Source: Scleroderma bovista
Taxonomy: Eukaryota > Basidiomycota > Agaricomycetes > Boletales > Sclerodermataceae
DNA: 64,000 bases
Direction of reading: 5' to 3'
Assembly: GCA_037178675.1 (NCBI GenBank)
Contig: JAYMGJ010000312.1
Location: 54,024-118,023, forward strand
Of this stretch, positions 45,712 to 59,197 are shown one piece after another. The notes beneath the pieces were generated by a model. The model saw only the letters and a program-made list of their open reading frames with translations. It had not been told where the DNA came from and searched no databases. Each line of letters begins with the position of its first letter. Position 1 is the stretch's first letter. The translations under genes and the position numbers were made by a program.

Positions 45712-47687
45712 ATGGCCTGCCCAGAGTGCGGAGGAGAGTTCGTCCTCGACGAGCAGCTCTGCTCGGCCATCTGCACCCACTGTGGACATCTCAATGACCC
45801 AGCACAGACCCTCTTAGCAGACCACATCGACTACTCGAACACCGGCTACCATCCGCTCGGTCGCAGTCGCAGAGGATGGCACCAGTCAAAGGAAGACCGC
45901 AACAAGAAGAACATGGCAAGTCACTAGTCCCTGGTTTTTCTCACTGTTCAACTCATTTGACTTAGGTCGCCATGTCTGCCTTCATCGCATCGGTTCTCGC
46001 TAAGTTAAACCACCCCGGTCTATCCCCTCGCGCCCACGCCATATTCACACACGCAATGTCCACTGGTCGATACAGATGGGGCCGAAAAGCTAATCTCATA
46101 GCGGGTGCATCCATTGCCATCGCACTTCGCGAGTCAAACAAGTCCGATTCACTGCGCGATATCGCATTCCTTCTCGACGACTCGCACCTGTCCCTATCGC
46201 GCGCCTTCCAGTCCGTCGTATCCCTTCTCAACTTCTCACTCACTCCGACAGACCCATCGGTCCATTTTCCGTCCTTGCAGACGCATCTCCTCACGCTTAT
46301 CCACTCTGATTCCACCTCATCGCTTCCCGCGGATCTGCGCACCACGCTATCTTCCCTCTCTTTTCCCGCCGCTGTTCGCACAGCAACATCCATTGCAGGT
46401 ATCATCACCGCACACGAGCCGACACTTGCCATAACACGGCTTCCCACACCCCCGACCGCATGTGCGTTGTTCATCCTCGGACTCGAAGCAGAAACACGCA
46501 CATCTCTTCCACATGTAAGTGACCTCGCAGGCGCACTTGCAGCTCGGTTTGGCCTCGCGGGTGGTGTCGTCTCGTCGCGGTACAAATCTCTTTACGACAC
46601 AATCGAAGAATGGATTCGCGAAGTACCTTGGCTCGATCAAGCTACCCAACCCAAGTCCCGTGGCGCGCGTCCCAAGCTGTCAAAACGCGCCCTCGTTGCA
46701 AAGGGTATCAAAGATATCATACGTGCCAAGGAAGAGATATGGAAGAAGCACATGCAAGCACAGCACAAGATTAGCTTGATATTTGAACCTGACTTGGGCG
46801 AAAATGCCTCGGGAGCCACATCACGACACCGTGAAGGCGGGTCCAATGATGATTTACAATGTACGGGCGAATCGTCGCCGTCATTATCAGCGGCGGTCGG
46901 AGCTAAACGCCGTAAAACCACCCATGGAAGCCCATATGAAGCCTATCGGCTCCTATTAAATCCTCTCTCGCCATCATCTCCCAGATCGCGGACCGGAACA
47001 CACGACCTTGACGTAGACGTATCCCTCGCAACTGATTTGTTAACACGTCCAAGCGCCGCAGAAGAAGAAAATCGGCGACAAGGAGTTCCCCCGACGCGTC
47101 TTCAGCTTCTTGCTGCATCCCGAGGAGGAAGCTCGCCCTCGGACATCGCCGATGACGAGTTGTTCGAACTTGGCGAGCTAGAGGGGCTTCTTCGGAGCGA
47201 CACAGAACGTGATGTACTTGTTCCCCTATTCGAGCTGAATTGGGGCTCTTTGGCTCAGGATCATGCACAAGATGGTCACTTGGCGGAAGGTATCGTCCCA
47301 AAGCGGAACAAGAAACCTGGTCAGACTGAATCCAGGCGCGGTGCGAAACGTGTCAACATGGATGTATTAGATCGCATACTCCAACGAGGAACAGAAGCTT
47401 CCCTGTCTGATACCGATTCAGATTCCAGTTCAGACAAGACCAATGAATATACATGTCCATCCGACTTATTCGGCGAAGGCACGTCGTTGCTGACCCCTAT
47501 CAGACCAAGGTCTGGGCGTGGTCCCTCGCCAACCGGAGAAAGGCGACAGCAAGAGAATGCGGATGCCCCTCCTGAGATAATCGAAGATTGGCGGCCTCTG
47601 TCGCCGGGACCCGAGTCTGAGTGCGGATTTTGGCGATTTGGCGATATGGCCAGTGCTGGAGACGAATGTAGGTACGAGGAGTGGTGA
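45712..47687 (+). CDS. TFIIB/BRF-like transcription factor
   Basis: Exon 1 (45712-45915) encodes a zinc ribbon, CPECGGEF then CSAICTHCGHLND. Exon 2 (45966-47687) completes a 641 aa frame. It starts with two cyclin-like helical repeats (FIASVLAKLNHPGLSPRAHA, WGRKANLIAGASIAIALRES, SLRDIAFLLDD; then AATSIAGIITAHEP-like helices, AGALAARFGLAGGVVSSRYK). The C-terminal half is acidic, Ser-rich and likely disordered. Ribbon plus paired cyclin folds is the TFIIB/BRF1 architecture, and the long C-terminal tail favours a BRF1/TFIIIB-type or divergent TFIIB-like factor. The intron has donor GCAAGT, a consensus GC-AG type. A GT alternative giving this frame was not found. Confidence 0.75.
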
Positions 47688-50398
47688 GCGGTTAGATGGC
47701 TCTATCAATAACACGTATCTTTTTTCGGGGACTGTGAGCACTGGCTAGTATTAATATGCTCCTGCAACGTCGGCACCCAATTACAAAAGCACGCTACCCT
47801 CTCTTGATATGACCACTTTGACTGAACGCGTTTTCCGGTGATAGAAGCTATATGTTTAGGCATCAACGAGAAGAAACACCAATGCAGCTGTGTATAGCCT
47901 ACGACGCTTAACCGCGTTTCGCGTTCTTCGCGTGTTTCATCATTCACCCTTTCTTTGATTTTGATTGATGCGTCCGACTGCCTTCACATCCTTGGAAGCT
48001 CATTCAGGCTGGAGGGCGTCTTCTCGGTAATACCTTCCTGCTTCCCTTCTAAGTTGAGTGACAAATGGGTAAAGTCAAACCGTTCCCGGTACTTCATGTT
48101 CGGATGTATATTCATTTATAATTACATGTGGAGGTGTCCGTGGTCCTGCCTCCTTTCTATTTTCGAGTCTGCACATCATATTCGGCCCCATCTGATTGGG
48201 GATCACCCCTAGTCTTGGTACGCCATTGGATGCACTGATGGATGATGCAAATGTGAGTACCTCACTAGTGGAACACCTGCCATGTATGTATATATCCGTA
48301 TATAACATGACACCGACATCGGCGTTCAATATTCATACAAGTGGCTCTCGGACGTGCTTCTGTGGAAATCCAGCGCTTGTCGAATGTCTTATCTATAGAA
48401 CGTGCACCCACATACCCATATCAAAATGTAATAAAATGCTCAGATAGTGGTACGCAGCGATGGGGTGGATTATCGACTCTAATGACTTTCTCATGGTGTG
48501 TTCTATAAGCTGTCAATAACGTGTCACTAGCCAACGTATGCCAATGTATCAGGTCGGCAGTCCAAACTCACAATGGCTTAGTCGCCCCCGCTTTCCCCCA
48601 CTCCCTGAACCTCAATAATATATCGAGAGAGGAGGAGAGCCACAATTGTCACATCACAATGGCGTCACGTCTAGTCCAGTGACAGTTCCGTTCGGCCCAG
48701 GAACGAATGCCTTGGGAATAGCTGCCGGACGGTGTCATTATTCCCAGGGGGGGCCCTGTGTATGTGTGTGACTCTTAATAACAAGCATACGAACGTTTCC
48801 CTCTCCGTCGCTGGCAAGTCATGAGCGCGATTGGTACCCCCACTAGTGGTGTCGACCCTGAGATGCCCAGACAGCGCGTGCGCAAGAAAAGGGTGCACAT
48901 GTCGTCCAATAGTGCTGTGTCCGATCCGTACGCCTGTCAGGGATTCACGGGTCGCACCAACGCACGCCATGTGCACGCGCACATGTGCCAGCGACGTGTA
49001 TTAGCTTGTATTAGTCAGGTTCAGCTGGGACCGGATGCGACAGTATCGTGCGAGACTTGCGTATTCTGGGTGTGATGGTAAGTGGTAAGACATGAACGAG
49101 ACGTGATATAATGGTGTCACCCAGAGACAGGTACATGCCGTCTCGTGCTTATATATAGCCCGTGGATATAAACAATCGTGGAGTTCCAGGGCTTTCCGGT
49201 CGTGTCGGTATACCAACGTACCCAAGGGCAAGTGACAGGGTGATCGACGGGTACAGGAACGAAGGGAGGCCAGTGGCATGGACACAGACACAAGGGATTT
49301 ATGGGACAGAGTACGGTACTGCCTCGATTTCTTAAATTCAGGGGAGAGACAATCCCATCGGCCTGTCTTGTAGACACAAGTACAAGGAGGTCAGTGGGTA
49401 TGTCATCATCGATTAGCAAGAATAATATCATACCAGAGAACTCTTTCCAGGCTCTCAGAAAGCTATCAATGCCATACCGGCTCTTTAACTCAGTCACCAC
49501 GCCACTTCCTATCATATCGAGGACTGGTACATGGTCTCGGGAGTACCGCAGTTTCGGCAGCACTTTGCAGCAAGATCCGAGGGAGCGTTCGTCTTTCCTG
49601 TTTTCATCAGAGTGGGGGACGAAACGCTTTTACGATACGAGCAAATCAGGGCATTTCTGCGAGGTGTAGTATTGGACTTGGGGGTGGTGCCGTCCACGTT
49701 GTCAAGAATAAAGGTTAAAGGCTCTCCAATATTTGCCCGCTTCGATGACAATTAAAAACGCGCTACTCAGCTCATTGGTGTCGCAGGTATCTTGAAGTGA
49801 CCGTATCATTACAAGGAGAAGGACGTTATCGTGGTTACGGTACCATGGCCCTGGCACCTTTGACCCCGTTAATGTCCTTCCCCTCCGGCAGTCGTTTGTC
49901 CCTGCTCTGTTCCACCCTCCCAGCGAAGTTGTGGTGGTTAGCACATTACGAAGGATGGAACTGGGATGGAACCAGGCTTTGCGGTTTTTCACCTTAGTCA
50001 CGACTCACGATTTCCTTCGTTCCAACTGAGGCCCGTGATATTATGTAAACTGGCCAACATGCGATTCATAAGTTCGACTCCCAAAGCACGGAAAATACAA
50101 GCTGAAAGTCTTGGAATTTTTTACACATGCGCTAATCACCCATAGGAACTTTCCCCTTTCTATTATGGGGTCATTATAATCAGATGAAGGTGGCTTTTCG
50201 ATATCCCAGAACCCTTGTCAAGCAAGGGAATCTAACATATAAACACAATCATACCAGTTTCGCCTTCCATCTCGCTGAAACTTACCGAGATCACACCACA
50301 ACTTGATCGGTGCGCAGTCGCCCGCTTTTGTGATGGGCTTATATTATACGTCCGATAGACGAAGTTCAAGGAGCCCCAACTCCTTTCTATATAAACCC
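47688..50398. other. 2.7 kb without a supported gene
   Basis: No known family is seen. Around 49380-49760 frames stay open on both strands. The plus strand reads EGAFVFPVFIRVGDETLLRY and GVVLDLGVVPSTLSRIKVKG to a stop at 49755. The minus strand reads LPKLRYSRDHVPVLDMIGSG. A plus acceptor with a pyrimidine tract lies near 49497. One of these may be a remnant exon. The rest (48000-49100, 49770-50390) shows only short frames with frequent stops. Confidence 0.3.
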
Positions 50399-52061
50399 CT
50401 ATCCATTGCAGTGCTGGGCTGCCATAGGGACGTCGAACCCCTTGGGAAACACCTGCCGGACATTGATATTGATTCGTGCATCCTTCAGGTACAAGCTATA
50501 AGGTTCCCATGCTTTTTCCTTGACTGCGATCTTGTCATCACCGGGTCGAGAAGCCGAGGCCGAAGTCACAGCGTGATAGTAAGCATCTTTGCACTGACAC
50601 TCGGCAACGCCTTTACACTCGGCTGATCGTGTGCAGGGTTGCTCATCAAGTGGGTGGGAAAAGTGGTCAGGGAGGGTGTTCTCTAGTATCCGTGGGACAC
50701 CTGTCCGTCCAGACAAAGTGTATATGTCATGTTGGGTTACTATGGGATAGAGGAATGCACGGTTAGACGTACCGTGGTATGCGCGTCGACACGCTGGCCC
50801 AGACATGATAACGACATCGCCAGACCGGAGGAGGATAGGAACAGGCTCAACATCTCGCGTGAGCCCACCGATGAGGAAGATGGCGGCATTGCCCAGGCTG
50901 TAAGATGGTCAAACAATACACGATGCTGCGCCAATGGAGAGAAACGAAGCGGACTCACGAGATGGATACAAGGGGCGAAGTCGCGCACACCTCGGAGCGA
51001 TCGACGTGCGCCATGAGTGTGTCCTGTGTGTTTCAAAGGGTCAGTCAAGAGAACTAGATTGACCGGGTGCGTCGGTTCTTGCTTACCTTGATCTGGTAGA
51101 AATTCACAATCCCTGCATCAGGTTCTACGTGCACAAGAAGGGGTCAAGGATGGCACATCACTCCGGAAGGAAGGCTATACCGTATGTCTCATCCCACGAT
51201 CGCCAATCATCGTCTCCCCACTCCTCTCTCCTAGTACCGTCACCCTCTGCCTCTCCAAATACCCTCTCCCACGGCACTGAACTCACCGCATGCCTACACA
51301 GGTCCCTGACCCGCTTATCGACGTGTCCCTTTCCCTTTGAAAAATCATACTGCTTCGTTCCCCAGTGATACGACCATCCGATGTTTGCCCAACGCAGCTT
51401 CGGGACGAGCTCGGAGGGCGTGGATTCGGGCACAGTTGGAGACGGGTCTGGTGGTGGTTTCGGCAGGGCCTGGAGGGTGTCCAGGTTTGTGGCGTCCGCG
51501 GCGTCATTGGCGATCAGTACGCGTGGACCCGGGGTCGAAGAAGCTGTTGTAGTTCCGGTAGCGCACTCCGATGCTTTGGGTATGATTAGGGGTACTTGTG
51601 CGTCGGTCGAAAGGGAAGAGAGGTGGGCATTCCAGAGACCTCCTGGTGGAAGAACGTAGTGCGCGTCGAGATTGGTCTCGTTTGGATGACGTGCATGATC
51701 GCGGAGTGCCCATTGCACCAGGGTATGTTGTATTAGGGGGCATAAGAAAGAGGGTAAAAGTACGAGACCTGTATCGAGTCAACAATCTGATTGTACAAAT
51801 ATCATGGTTCGCACCTGGTACAGCATCCACGGTATATACTCCAGTTCCCTCGGATGACGTTCCAATGCGCGTCGCTCGCGTCCTACAGGCCTCCGAGTCA
51901 ATGGCAAGATCCAGCACAGTACTCAGATCAGGAGGTGGAAACCGCGCCTTGTATTTCTTCTCTGCGGCTCTGAACGGTGTCCATGTCGCATCCACGTCGC
52001 TATTCCTGTTCTTCGTAGTCTTGATGTGCTGCCTACGTGCTTTCTTGAATGCTTGATCCAT
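50399..52061 (-). CDS. AlkB-like 2-oxoglutarate/Fe(II) dioxygenase (ALKBH1 type)
   Basis: The reading starts with MDQAFKKARRQHIKTTKNRN at 52061. It continues through PGLVLLPSFLCPLIQHTLVQ, WALRDHARHPNETNLDAHY, LRWANIGWSYHWGTKQYDFS and the double-stranded beta-helix core. The core has DAGIVNFYQIKDTLMAHVDR with the iron-binding His-x-Asp (HVD), then SPLVSISLGNAAIFLIGGLT, GDVVIMSGPACRRAYHGVPR with the distal His, and ININVRQVFPKGF with the Arg that binds 2-oxoglutarate. ALKBH1-type enzymes demethylate nucleic acids, including tRNA and mitochondrial RNA in animals; the substrate here is unknown. A short acidic C-terminal extension with clustered Cys (CKGVAECQCKD) interrupts the core. The gene is divergent from LETM1 across 85 bp. 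Confidence 0.88.
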
Positions 52062-52146
52062 ATTCGCTGCAAACACACACAAACACGTCGGCGTGCGTTT
52101 TTGCGAAGCCGACGAGTTTCGTATTCCATGCTTGCATCGACTTCCA

Positions 52147-54374
<2,228 letters not shown>

Positions 54375-54749
54375 CAACTTACATATCACATATTTACACG
54401 CATACAACCTTTTAGATCTGCATCAATAATACATCTCATCTCAAAGAATCGTGTGGGTGGGTATGGAATGGTATTACTTGGGTTGGCGCGAGTTGGGGTA
54501 CCGTTACAGAAATGTTGACCTGCTATGGGGGAACAAGGGGAGGGGGAACTATCGACAATATGGAAGGTGTGCCCAAGAAAAGGATGCAGTTGGAGAAAGA
54601 AAGACGTAAATCATGGCTCCATGGGAAGGAGCAAGAGGGGCTACTATACCCGAGAAAGGTGAACGAAGTCTGCACAAATCCGAGTCTATCGCATCATCCA
54701 TCCGAGCAGCCTGGCCCCTGTTCATTAAACGCCACAACAACAGACAGAA
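54375..54749. other. intergenic between LETM1 and SHR3 3' ends
   Basis: About 375 bp between convergent stop codons. It holds only short frames and is presumably 3' UTR of both genes. No feature was recognised. Confidence 0.4.
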
Positions 54750-55625
54750 TTAGGACGGGGGTATCGGAGCCGACCGTTTTGATATAGGGACTTGAGCAGG
54801 TGCGTGAGTCTCTTCCAAAGGTTTTTCTTGCAGGTATGTCGGGTCTTCATCGTCTATGTCGGATACTTCGGCCCACCACCTTCCAGCTTGGAGAATGAGA
54901 ACGCCGGTGAGAGCAACGCTGCATACGAGGTGACGCGATGCAAGTTCGAGGGTGGGCGATCGCAGCGAGTGTGGGAATGGCTCGGCGACAGTGTGATGTG
55001 GCAGTTGTGAGAACTTGGCGACTACACCTTGAGACGCCGGTGTCGGAGGAGGGAGTGAGAAGACAACACGGAGATCCGTCAGTAAGGAAGATAATGTGGA
55101 GGAGCACGAACACGGATGGGATGAAAACGAGACGCACTGGGGATGACAGAGTAGGGGTACATGATCACGGTCGTGAAGTAGAGCACTGCAATAAGGGGCG
55201 AGTGTCAGTCGTGTGCGTGCCAGAAGCTGCGCGCGTGCGGCAGGCTGATTGATTGTGGTAGGGTTTGCTTACCTATGCTGCCGCCGTCGAACATGAGGTT
55301 CCCTGCCTCGCCATCGCTGAGGCTCCAGAAGATGGTCGCGCCGCCGAGGACGATGATGGTATAGATGACATACAAGAGCTCGGCTTGGCCCCTCGTGAGA
55401 ATGGAGTAGTAGCGCGCTGCTATCCAGAGGTGCTCATCTGTCACGGGAGACTTCCAGAGCGTGAGCGAGTCTGCAATCCAGTGTGTAAACAGGCAGCCTG
55501 CACGAGAATGCGTGTGCGTGTGCACATACTTCCAGTCAGCACGCGAGCTTATCGAAAGTGCGAAAACCGGACGCACCGATGAGAAAAGACGTCGCAGACA
55601 CGACGATTGCAGCTCGTACGCCCAT
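54750..55625 (-). CDS. SHR3: Shr3-type ER chaperone for amino acid permeases
   Basis: Exon 1 reads MGVRAAIVVSATSFLIG. Spliced on come GCLFTHWIADSLTLWKSPVT, DEHLWIAARYYSILTRGQAE, LLYVIYTIIVLGGATIFWSL and SDGEAGNLMFDGGSI, then VLYFTTVIMYPYSVIP, VVAKFSQLPHHTVAEPF and LTGVLILQAGRWWAE, ending in an acidic/Pro tail. Four hydrophobic segments and the FxxWxxD-like HWIADS and ITDE/VTDE positions match yeast Shr3, which prevents aggregation of amino acid permeases in the ER before COPII packaging. Phases agree at the introns checked. The start fits the family's very short luminal N-terminus. Length is about 200 aa, as in known Shr3 proteins. Confidence 0.88.
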
Positions 55626-55820
55626 TGCTGTCGTCGTCGTTGAAGAAGAAAGAGGGAAAGGCGCGTTTGAAGACTCGAAACTTGGACTGACCCGACTAAA
55701 AATCACAAGACTCGGACATGCCCTTTTTTGGACAAGTCAGTTTTGCTTCCTTCTCGGGACTAGCGACCTTTTGGGCTGCCGAACATATCCGATCCTTCTG
55801 ACAAGTCTGAGAGATCAGTG

Positions 55821-56516
55821 ATGCAGGTTATGCACGCTCTTCGTGTTCGGGCTTTGCGGACTCCAGGCAAGCGTCTGCTATCAACACAACCACGGCCATG
55901 GTTTGTCGACCCAGAGCCGGCCCTGTCTGTGAGACAGATGCCGCCCCATCTCGCACCGAACACTCATCAGCTCCCTGCAAGCCTCCCTGATCCTATCCGA
56001 CATCTCTACGCGAAAATCAGCCAGTCCCCGCTGCTGGAACCTTCCTTTCTGGATGTGCAAGAGCCTGTTTCGCCACCGCCTGGACCCCCACTGCCGAGGC
56101 GCGCACCCCACGGGCGCAGAAGACGGGGAGGGACGTACCACGGGGAAGGCATCGAGGAGAATCAGGGAGGAGTATGGGACTGGTTCGTTTTAGCGCAGGT
56201 GAGGACTTTGGACATCTCTCTGTCATCTTGGATTGATCGTAGAGCTTTAAAGGTGAAAGACGGCACTGAAAACCGCGGCTCAATCGAAGCTGTTGTGCGA
56301 TTAGTGCGGAAGACGGTAAGTCTTGTTCGTCGCGTTGTCACAGCCACTTAGAGTTTCACCCAGCTGCTCACTATGGACCCGCCAGTGCTGCTTCCTCCGA
56401 ACTCCAAAAGACGGGGGTATAATGGCTGGGCTATGATCGATGCAGGCAATTTTGCGGTCCATGTACTTAGTCGAGACGCGAGGCAAAAGTATTTCGAGAA
56501 TATAAATCAGTGGTGA
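55821..56516 (+). CDS. RsfS-domain mitochondrial protein (MALSU1/Atp25 N-terminal type)
   Basis: Exons 55821-56198, 56253-56315 and 56364-56516 give exactly 197 aa. The N-terminus is Arg-rich without early acids (MQVMHALRVRALRTPGKRLL), a likely presequence, followed by a Pro-rich linker. The C-terminal half matches the ribosomal silencing factor fold: WDWFVLAQVKDGTENRGSIE, AVVRLVRKT, then GWAMIDAGNFAVHVLSRDAR and QKYFENINQW before the stop. Bacterial RsfS and mitochondrial MALSU1 bind uL14 of the large subunit and block joining; in yeast the N-terminal part of Atp25 has this fold. Ending right after the QW motif is typical. The first intron ends before GTGAAAG, chosen because it restores the family sequence. 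Confidence 0.8.
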
Positions 56517-56822
56517 TAATCTCTACCCCTGGATATCCTACGTTACTAGCTTGTTTAGAAGTAGCAGAATGGCACGTCATAATATCTTATTCGTCGACAT
56601 CCCAGGCATCATGGGATCGTAACATTTGCCACCGACGGAACATATGTTTGACTCAAGTATTCACATGGAGCCATAATACTGGTGGTATACCTTGCTTTCT
56701 TGTGTCATCTGGCCAGAAATTCCCATATGCACACTGACCAGCCTAGTTAATTAGTGAATATGCAGGACATTCATCCTATGACAACAGTCTATTTAAGTAA
56801 GCAAAAAATTTCAACCACTGGA
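56517..56822. other. intergenic, no gene recognised
   Basis: About 300 bp, AT-rich, between the RsfS-like gene and the hairpin/tRNA region. Nothing could be supported here. Confidence 0.4.
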
Positions 56823-56887
56823 TGGTACTTGTCCTAGGGAGCTAACTGTGGTCCCGGGCCACGGTTAGCTCCCTAGTACAAGCACCA
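56823..56887. repeat. Long near-perfect inverted repeat (hairpin) next to tRNA-Gly
   Basis: Arms 56823-56851 and 56859-56887 are reverse complements over 29 positions with three mismatches, around a 7 bp spacer (TCCCGGG). The inner 24 bp differ at two sites only. The structure lies 19 bp from the tRNA gene on its 3' side. It could be a folded-back mobile-element end or an extruding palindrome. No target duplication was identified. Confidence 0.8.
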
Positions 56888-56906
56888 CGTGCATTTCAAG
56901 TGGGTT

Positions 56907-56976
56907 GCATCAGCCGGGAGTCGAACCCGGAGCTAGGCCATGGGAAGACCCAATGTTACCGCTACACCACTAATGC
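56907..56976 (-). tRNA. tRNA-Gly (anticodon CCC)
   Basis: Read on the minus strand, the acceptor stem GCATTAG/CTGATGC pairs over seven positions (one G-T). The D arm GTGT/ACAT closes around AGCGGTA. The anticodon stem GGGTC/GGCCT frames the loop TTCCCAT with anticodon CCC. The T arm CCGGG/CCCGG holds TTCGACT. There is no intron. It decodes GGG glycine codons. An internal TTCGA B-box is present. CCA is not encoded, as normal for nuclear tRNA genes. Confidence 0.93.
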
Positions 56977-58075
56977 TATGCATACAGGGGTTCGTCGTCT
57001 GAATACGGTTGCTGAAGTCAACAGCTTTCGACGCTACTCGTGGTCATCAATGAATGAATATTATGACAGCATGAGACCAAGAAAGGAGGAATATACCACA
57101 TTATTCTGACGGAATGAATTTATGAATGTATATGTAGACAAGGGGTACACTTACTTGGTTCATGATATGTTCGATGAATAGTCAGGAGTTCGGAAACCAG
57201 TGCTCCACGTCCCATACAACCTCTCCGTTTGGGTCCAAGTACGAGTACTGCGATACCCTTCCATACCTACGTTGGCCGTCCCGTTCGTGGGGAATCATGG
57301 CACTCAGAACTTGGCAGAGCAATAGGATGCGTACTAGGCGCGGACTTCGTTCGCTCCGAGCCTGGACCAGGTAGTCAACATCGCTGCGCCTTGGGAGTCT
57401 TGGAACCTACAGGAATGGAGAAAGCGATTGGCTGGCGGATGGGATTAAATAGTAGGCTGTGGTCGAAAATCCTTGGGTGGCTTTATGGTTGAGTTTGAAG
57501 AACGCCAATATATTCACTGGCACGAACCTATATTGACCTAATTAGCCGGTCAGGGAAAGCATAGTCAGAGGCCACCACTGTAAACCAGTTTGTGTAACTC
57601 CGCATACTTTCTTTAGGTAGGGGCGCGACTGCCTATCGTCTCCCCCATAGCCCACTAAGCAGACCGAAGGATCAAAGAAAGGTGATCATTCCTTCTTTCC
57701 TGAAGAGTGAAGACATTTTCCCAATGACTCTTTGTTTGCTTTCAGGGTGAATTTGGCACTTCACATTTACACAGAGAACACCAACAGGAAAAAAGAGAAG
57801 ATATGACAGCGCGACTCGGAGGTAGGGACAGTAGGGCCACATGTAAGTATACATGGTGCTCAGCGACAAGCAGATCGGTTAAGCCGTTCAAAATGAACGT
57901 CATTACCAACTGATACATCACACACAGCCTTTGAAGCCTACTGACTTGCGTGTCCTGGCAGGTGATGGATGCACAAGGAACATGTAAGCAATATTGACAC
58001 ACCAGTGGAATAGCAACCTTATAAGTGCAGGATGGGGCGACTACCATGCATCTCAGATTCTCATCATAGAACACG
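56977..58075. other. 1.1 kb without a supported gene
   Basis: Mostly stop-rich. On the minus strand near 57270-57190 one short frame reads QYSYLDPNGEVVWDVEHWFP before a stop, which looks like real protein sequence. I could not extend it into a gene with introns, so it may be a remnant exon. The segment just before 58076 is the promoter of the NAD(P)-binding gene. Confidence 0.3.
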
Positions 58076-58990
58076 ATGAAGGTGCTCGTTATCGGCGGAT
58101 CAAGAAACATAGGCTACTTCTCAGCCCTCAGGCTACTTGGTGAGTCACAATAACGAGTATACGATCTGCAACTCTGAATATGCCCTAGATTCGGGGGCTA
58201 CTGTCACATTTCTGTTAAGGAAACCCCAGATATTCGACAACGATGAAAGTATTCAGAAGTATGTCAGAGATGGAAAGGCGCGGCTGGTCACAGGAGATGC
58301 CCTCGTCAAAGACGATGTCAGGAGGGCATGGGCTGAAGCTTCCATTGGTGACGATGGTAACCCTGTTGGACTGCTCCTATTCACTCTCGGTAAGCTAGGA
58401 TTTTGTTTCACGTATTCCGCTATGAACTGAGTTGTCTAGGTGCAAGCAGTGGGAAGTACCACATCACCAAAGGTTTTCTTACCTCACCGCCAAACCTCGT
58501 AACCCAGTCAATGCTCAACGTCTTGGAGACACTTCCCCCTTCGCAGCCAAATATTATCACCATATCCTCCACTGGCGTGACCGCTGCTTCTCGCAAAGCA
58601 CTCCCTTTGTTCCGTTGGGCATTGTATGGCTACCTCATCCCCCAGCCACACAGGGACAAACGTGGAGCAGAACAGATTTATGCCCACATTGCTGGTTTGC
58701 CCTGGGACACTAGAGACAGCGTCGGCACAGAAATCCTTGAGGAGAACTGGATGGCTCGTGTTCCATCCGAGGGCCAATACAAGAACCTTGTTGTTATACG
58801 CCCCGCGATGCTCACAGACGGTCCTTCTCTAGCAGACAAACACCCAGAAAAGCAGGCATATCGCGTCCAAGACGGTGACCTGAGCAGTGCACACACTGTG
58901 TCCCGAAGAGATGTTGCGCATTTTCTGGTTGAAAAGGTGGTTAAACACTGGGACGAATGGGCCGGAAGGCGTGTCAGCATTGCATACTAG
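58076..58990 (+). CDS. NAD(P)-binding Rossmann-fold protein (atypical SDR/epimerase-like)
   Basis: The start codon opens MKVLVIGGSRNIGYFSALRL, with the glycine-rich dinucleotide-binding loop GGSRNIG. An intron after LL leads to SGATVTFLLRKPQIFDND, KARLVTGDALVKDDVRRAW, GASSGKYHITKGFLTSPPN, NIITISSTGVTAASRKALP, LVVIRPAMLTDG and SRRDVAHFLVEKVV. This is the layout of NmrA/epimerase-type atypical short-chain dehydrogenases. The usual YxxxK catalytic pair is not obvious (YGYLIPQPHRDKRGAE lies in its place), so it may be a reductase with unusual residues or a binding protein. Two introns; length about 270 aa. The substrate is unknown. Confidence 0.75.
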
Positions 58991-59197
58991 CACAGGAGTT
59001 GGCACCTCGACACCAGAAGCACAACGTGTAGTACGCTACATATATCCTATTGAACCATACTATGAATGCGAGGTAATTTTGTAATATCCAAATTCAACTA
59101 GTCAAGTTGTTCAGATATGCGCCGTTGTTGGCGCGATTTGTGTAGATCATCGTCTTTGTCCAACCACAACCGCCTCGGGTTGCACCTAAATGCAATC

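Noticed and set aside
48821..49075. 84-codon plus-strand frame
   Set aside because: Composition and lack of neighbours suggest chance; no domain and no intron pattern.
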